Assembly (NCBI GenBank): GCA_021794275.1
Contig: JAJYRD010000034.1
Location: 1-33,623 of the forward strand
Source of the DNA: Pseudomonadota bacterium
GTDB lineage: Bacteria; Pseudomonadota; Gammaproteobacteria; Acidiferrobacterales; Acidiferrobacteraceae
Direction: 5' to 3'
Length of the DNA: 33,623 nt
Below are positions 32,860 through 33,623 of this stretch, piece by piece; the first letter of the stretch is position 1, and the number at the start of each line of letters is the position of its first letter. The position numbers and the translations under genes were made by a program. Under the pieces are notes generated by a model that made no database searches, was not told the origin of the DNA, and worked only from the letters and a program-made list of their open reading frames with translations.

Positions 32860-33198
32860 TCAACCCGTGCTCCAGCCGCGGGGTCTGCGCATGCCGGCCA
32901 CTTTGCAGGCCTGCTTTACATAACCATAGGGGAAGAGCTCGAAGAGGCGTGAACGCGCCTTGGCGCCCAGACCCTGATCAGCCAGATGCCGGATCGCGAA
33001 TCGGGCATCAGGGGTGACTTGGTGCTCATCGAAGAAGCTGCGCATGAAGCGGATGACCTGCCAATGCTCATCGCCCAGCACGAGACCTTCGGATCGGGCC
33101 AGAACCTCGGCCACCGGTTCGCTCCAGTCCGCAGGGTCGACCAAATAGCCCTCGTCGTCGATCGAGACGCGCGTACCGCCGGCCGAGATCTCCACCAT
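32860..33198 (-). CDS. DsrC/TusE-family protein lacking the penultimate cysteine
   Basis: Sulfur-relay family protein of 112 residues. The typical body is intact: DDEGYLVDPADWSEPVAEVL, EHWQVIRFMRSFFDEH, and KQACKVAGM near the end, which keeps one conserved cysteine (Cys98). The usual ending TGCV, with the invariant penultimate cysteine, is replaced by RPRGWSTG. So it retains the cysteine lost in TusE and lacks the one kept in TusE, and cannot form the intramolecular disulfide of true DsrC. It may be a variant carrier or a regulator-like relative. The ATG at 33198 has GAGGGG upstream. An FNR-like box lies about 145 bp before it. Confidence 0.88.
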   Translation of the reverse strand: MVEISAGGTRVSIDDEGYLVDPADWSEPVAEVLARSEGLVLGDEHWQVIRFMRSFFDEHQVTPDARFAIRHLADQGLGAKARSRLFELFPYGYVKQACKVAGMRRPRGWSTG

Positions 33199-33336
33199 TA
33201 CATACCCCTCATATGAAATCGGTCATTGCCGCATCGGAACAGTCCGCACATGTCGCGGCACGGGCCCGTTCCGCCCCTGGCGCGCCACTAGGCCGCGCCA
33301 TGGCCAGACTTTTTCAGATCGGGACCGGGAGATGCC

Positions 33337-33350
33337 TTGACCCTGATCAA
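33337..33350. promoter_or_regulatory. Candidate FNR/DNR-type box upstream of the DsrC-like gene
   Basis: TTGACCCTGATCAA matches TTGAY-N4-RTCAA. It lies between the divergent DsrC-like gene (start 33198) and the GIY-YIG gene (start 33454), so either could be the target. It shares the TTGACC core with the box at 1175. No good -10 element is placed for either direction, which lowers confidence. Confidence 0.45.
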
Positions 33351-33453
33351 GACCGCGTGGCGCAAGCTGCCTTGCCGCGGGGACTCTCCTGCGGCAATCT
33401 CTAGGAACCGCCCTCATGAATGGGCGAGAGAGCCCCTTCCCAGCGAGATCCGC

Positions 33454-33623
33454 ATGATGCCACCCCCTTGGTTCGTCTATATCCTGGAATGCGAGCACGG
33501 ACGCCTGTATACCGGAATCACCACAGACATAGGGCGCCGCTACCGTGAACATGCGACGGGTCGGGGTGCGGCCTTCACGCGCATGAACAAACCGCGCCGT
33601 ATCCTCGCATTCATGTCCTGCGC
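33454..33623 (+). CDS. GIY-YIG nuclease-family protein, N-terminal part
   Basis: Small GIY-YIG domain protein of the YhbQ/UPF0213 type; the C-terminal part lies beyond the window. The signature is visible: WFVYILEC, then GRLYTGITTDIGRRYREH, with the catalytic-type tyrosines and arginine. About 56 residues of the usual ~90-100 are visible. Start is at one of two adjacent ATGs (33454 or 33457), without a strong ribosome site. The role of single-domain members is uncertain; some are implicated in DNA repair. Confidence 0.85.
   Translation, partial: MMPPPWFVYILECEHGRLYTGITTDIGRRYREHATGRGAAFTRMNKPRRILAFMSC

Noticed and set aside
33213..33404. Short plus-strand frame between the DsrC-like and GIY-YIG genes
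   Set aside because: No ribosome site, low-complexity Ala/Arg composition, and it overlaps the FNR-type box.

Overview
The window is high-GC, tightly packed bacterial chromosome from what looks like a gammaproteobacterium. The evidence is lptF/lptG divergent from pepA-holC-valS, a complete System I cytochrome c maturation set, and msrA/msrB. The sulfur-trafficking genes at the right end (split YeeE/YedE permease, TusA, DsrE-like proteins, rhodanese-like protein, DsrC-like protein, cytochrome c) fit a sulfur-oxidising chemolithotroph. An Acidiferrobacter-like organism is my best but low-confidence guess. I saw no tRNA, rRNA, CRISPR array, insertion sequence or prophage.

Layout. 1-877 (-) is the N-terminal half of acetolactate synthase, divergent from a DUF2249 gene that has an FNR/DNR-type box upstream. 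1601-2425 (-) is a ferritin-like diiron protein, divergent from msrA-msrB (2648-3734). 3848-8023 (+) is an overlapping molybdenum hydroxylase operon: iron-sulfur subunit, Tat-exported large subunit, XdhC, MocA-like cytidylyltransferase. It is followed by a Tat-exported DsrE-like protein (8116-8892), a MerR regulator with mercury-type cysteines (8898-9359, -) and a secreted protein with a TonB/TolA-like C-terminus (9552-10355). 10511-17104 (-) is one long ccm operon, read F-H-I-A-B-C-D-E-G.

17332-17886 (+) is an RDD membrane protein whose 3' end overlaps lptG tail to tail. lptF-lptG (-) faces pepA-holC-unknown-valS (+, 20073-25126). 25180-26540 is a fluoride-resistance unit: promoter, fluoride riboswitch, overlapping terminator, fluC, DUF190, second fluC. 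rimI and a family 4 uracil-DNA glycosylase (-) follow.

27804-32444 (-) is the most interesting region: eleven genes with gaps of at most 19 nt or overlaps. In order of transcription they are two half-size YeeE/YedE permease subunits, TusA, an 89-aa one-helix protein, a 30-aa one-helix microprotein, a 120-aa paralogue of the 89-aa protein, a membrane-anchored tandem rhodanese without catalytic cysteines, two DsrE-like proteins, a 65-aa unknown and a c-type cytochrome. I infer a membrane-linked system that takes up a sulfur species and passes it through carriers, possibly coupled to periplasmic electron transfer. Upstream on the same strand lie a 415-bp gap with three perfect inverted repeats and a DsrC-like gene lacking the penultimate cysteine, with an FNR-type box before it. 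The ccm operon could supply the haem attachment that the cytochrome needs. The window ends inside a GIY-YIG gene.
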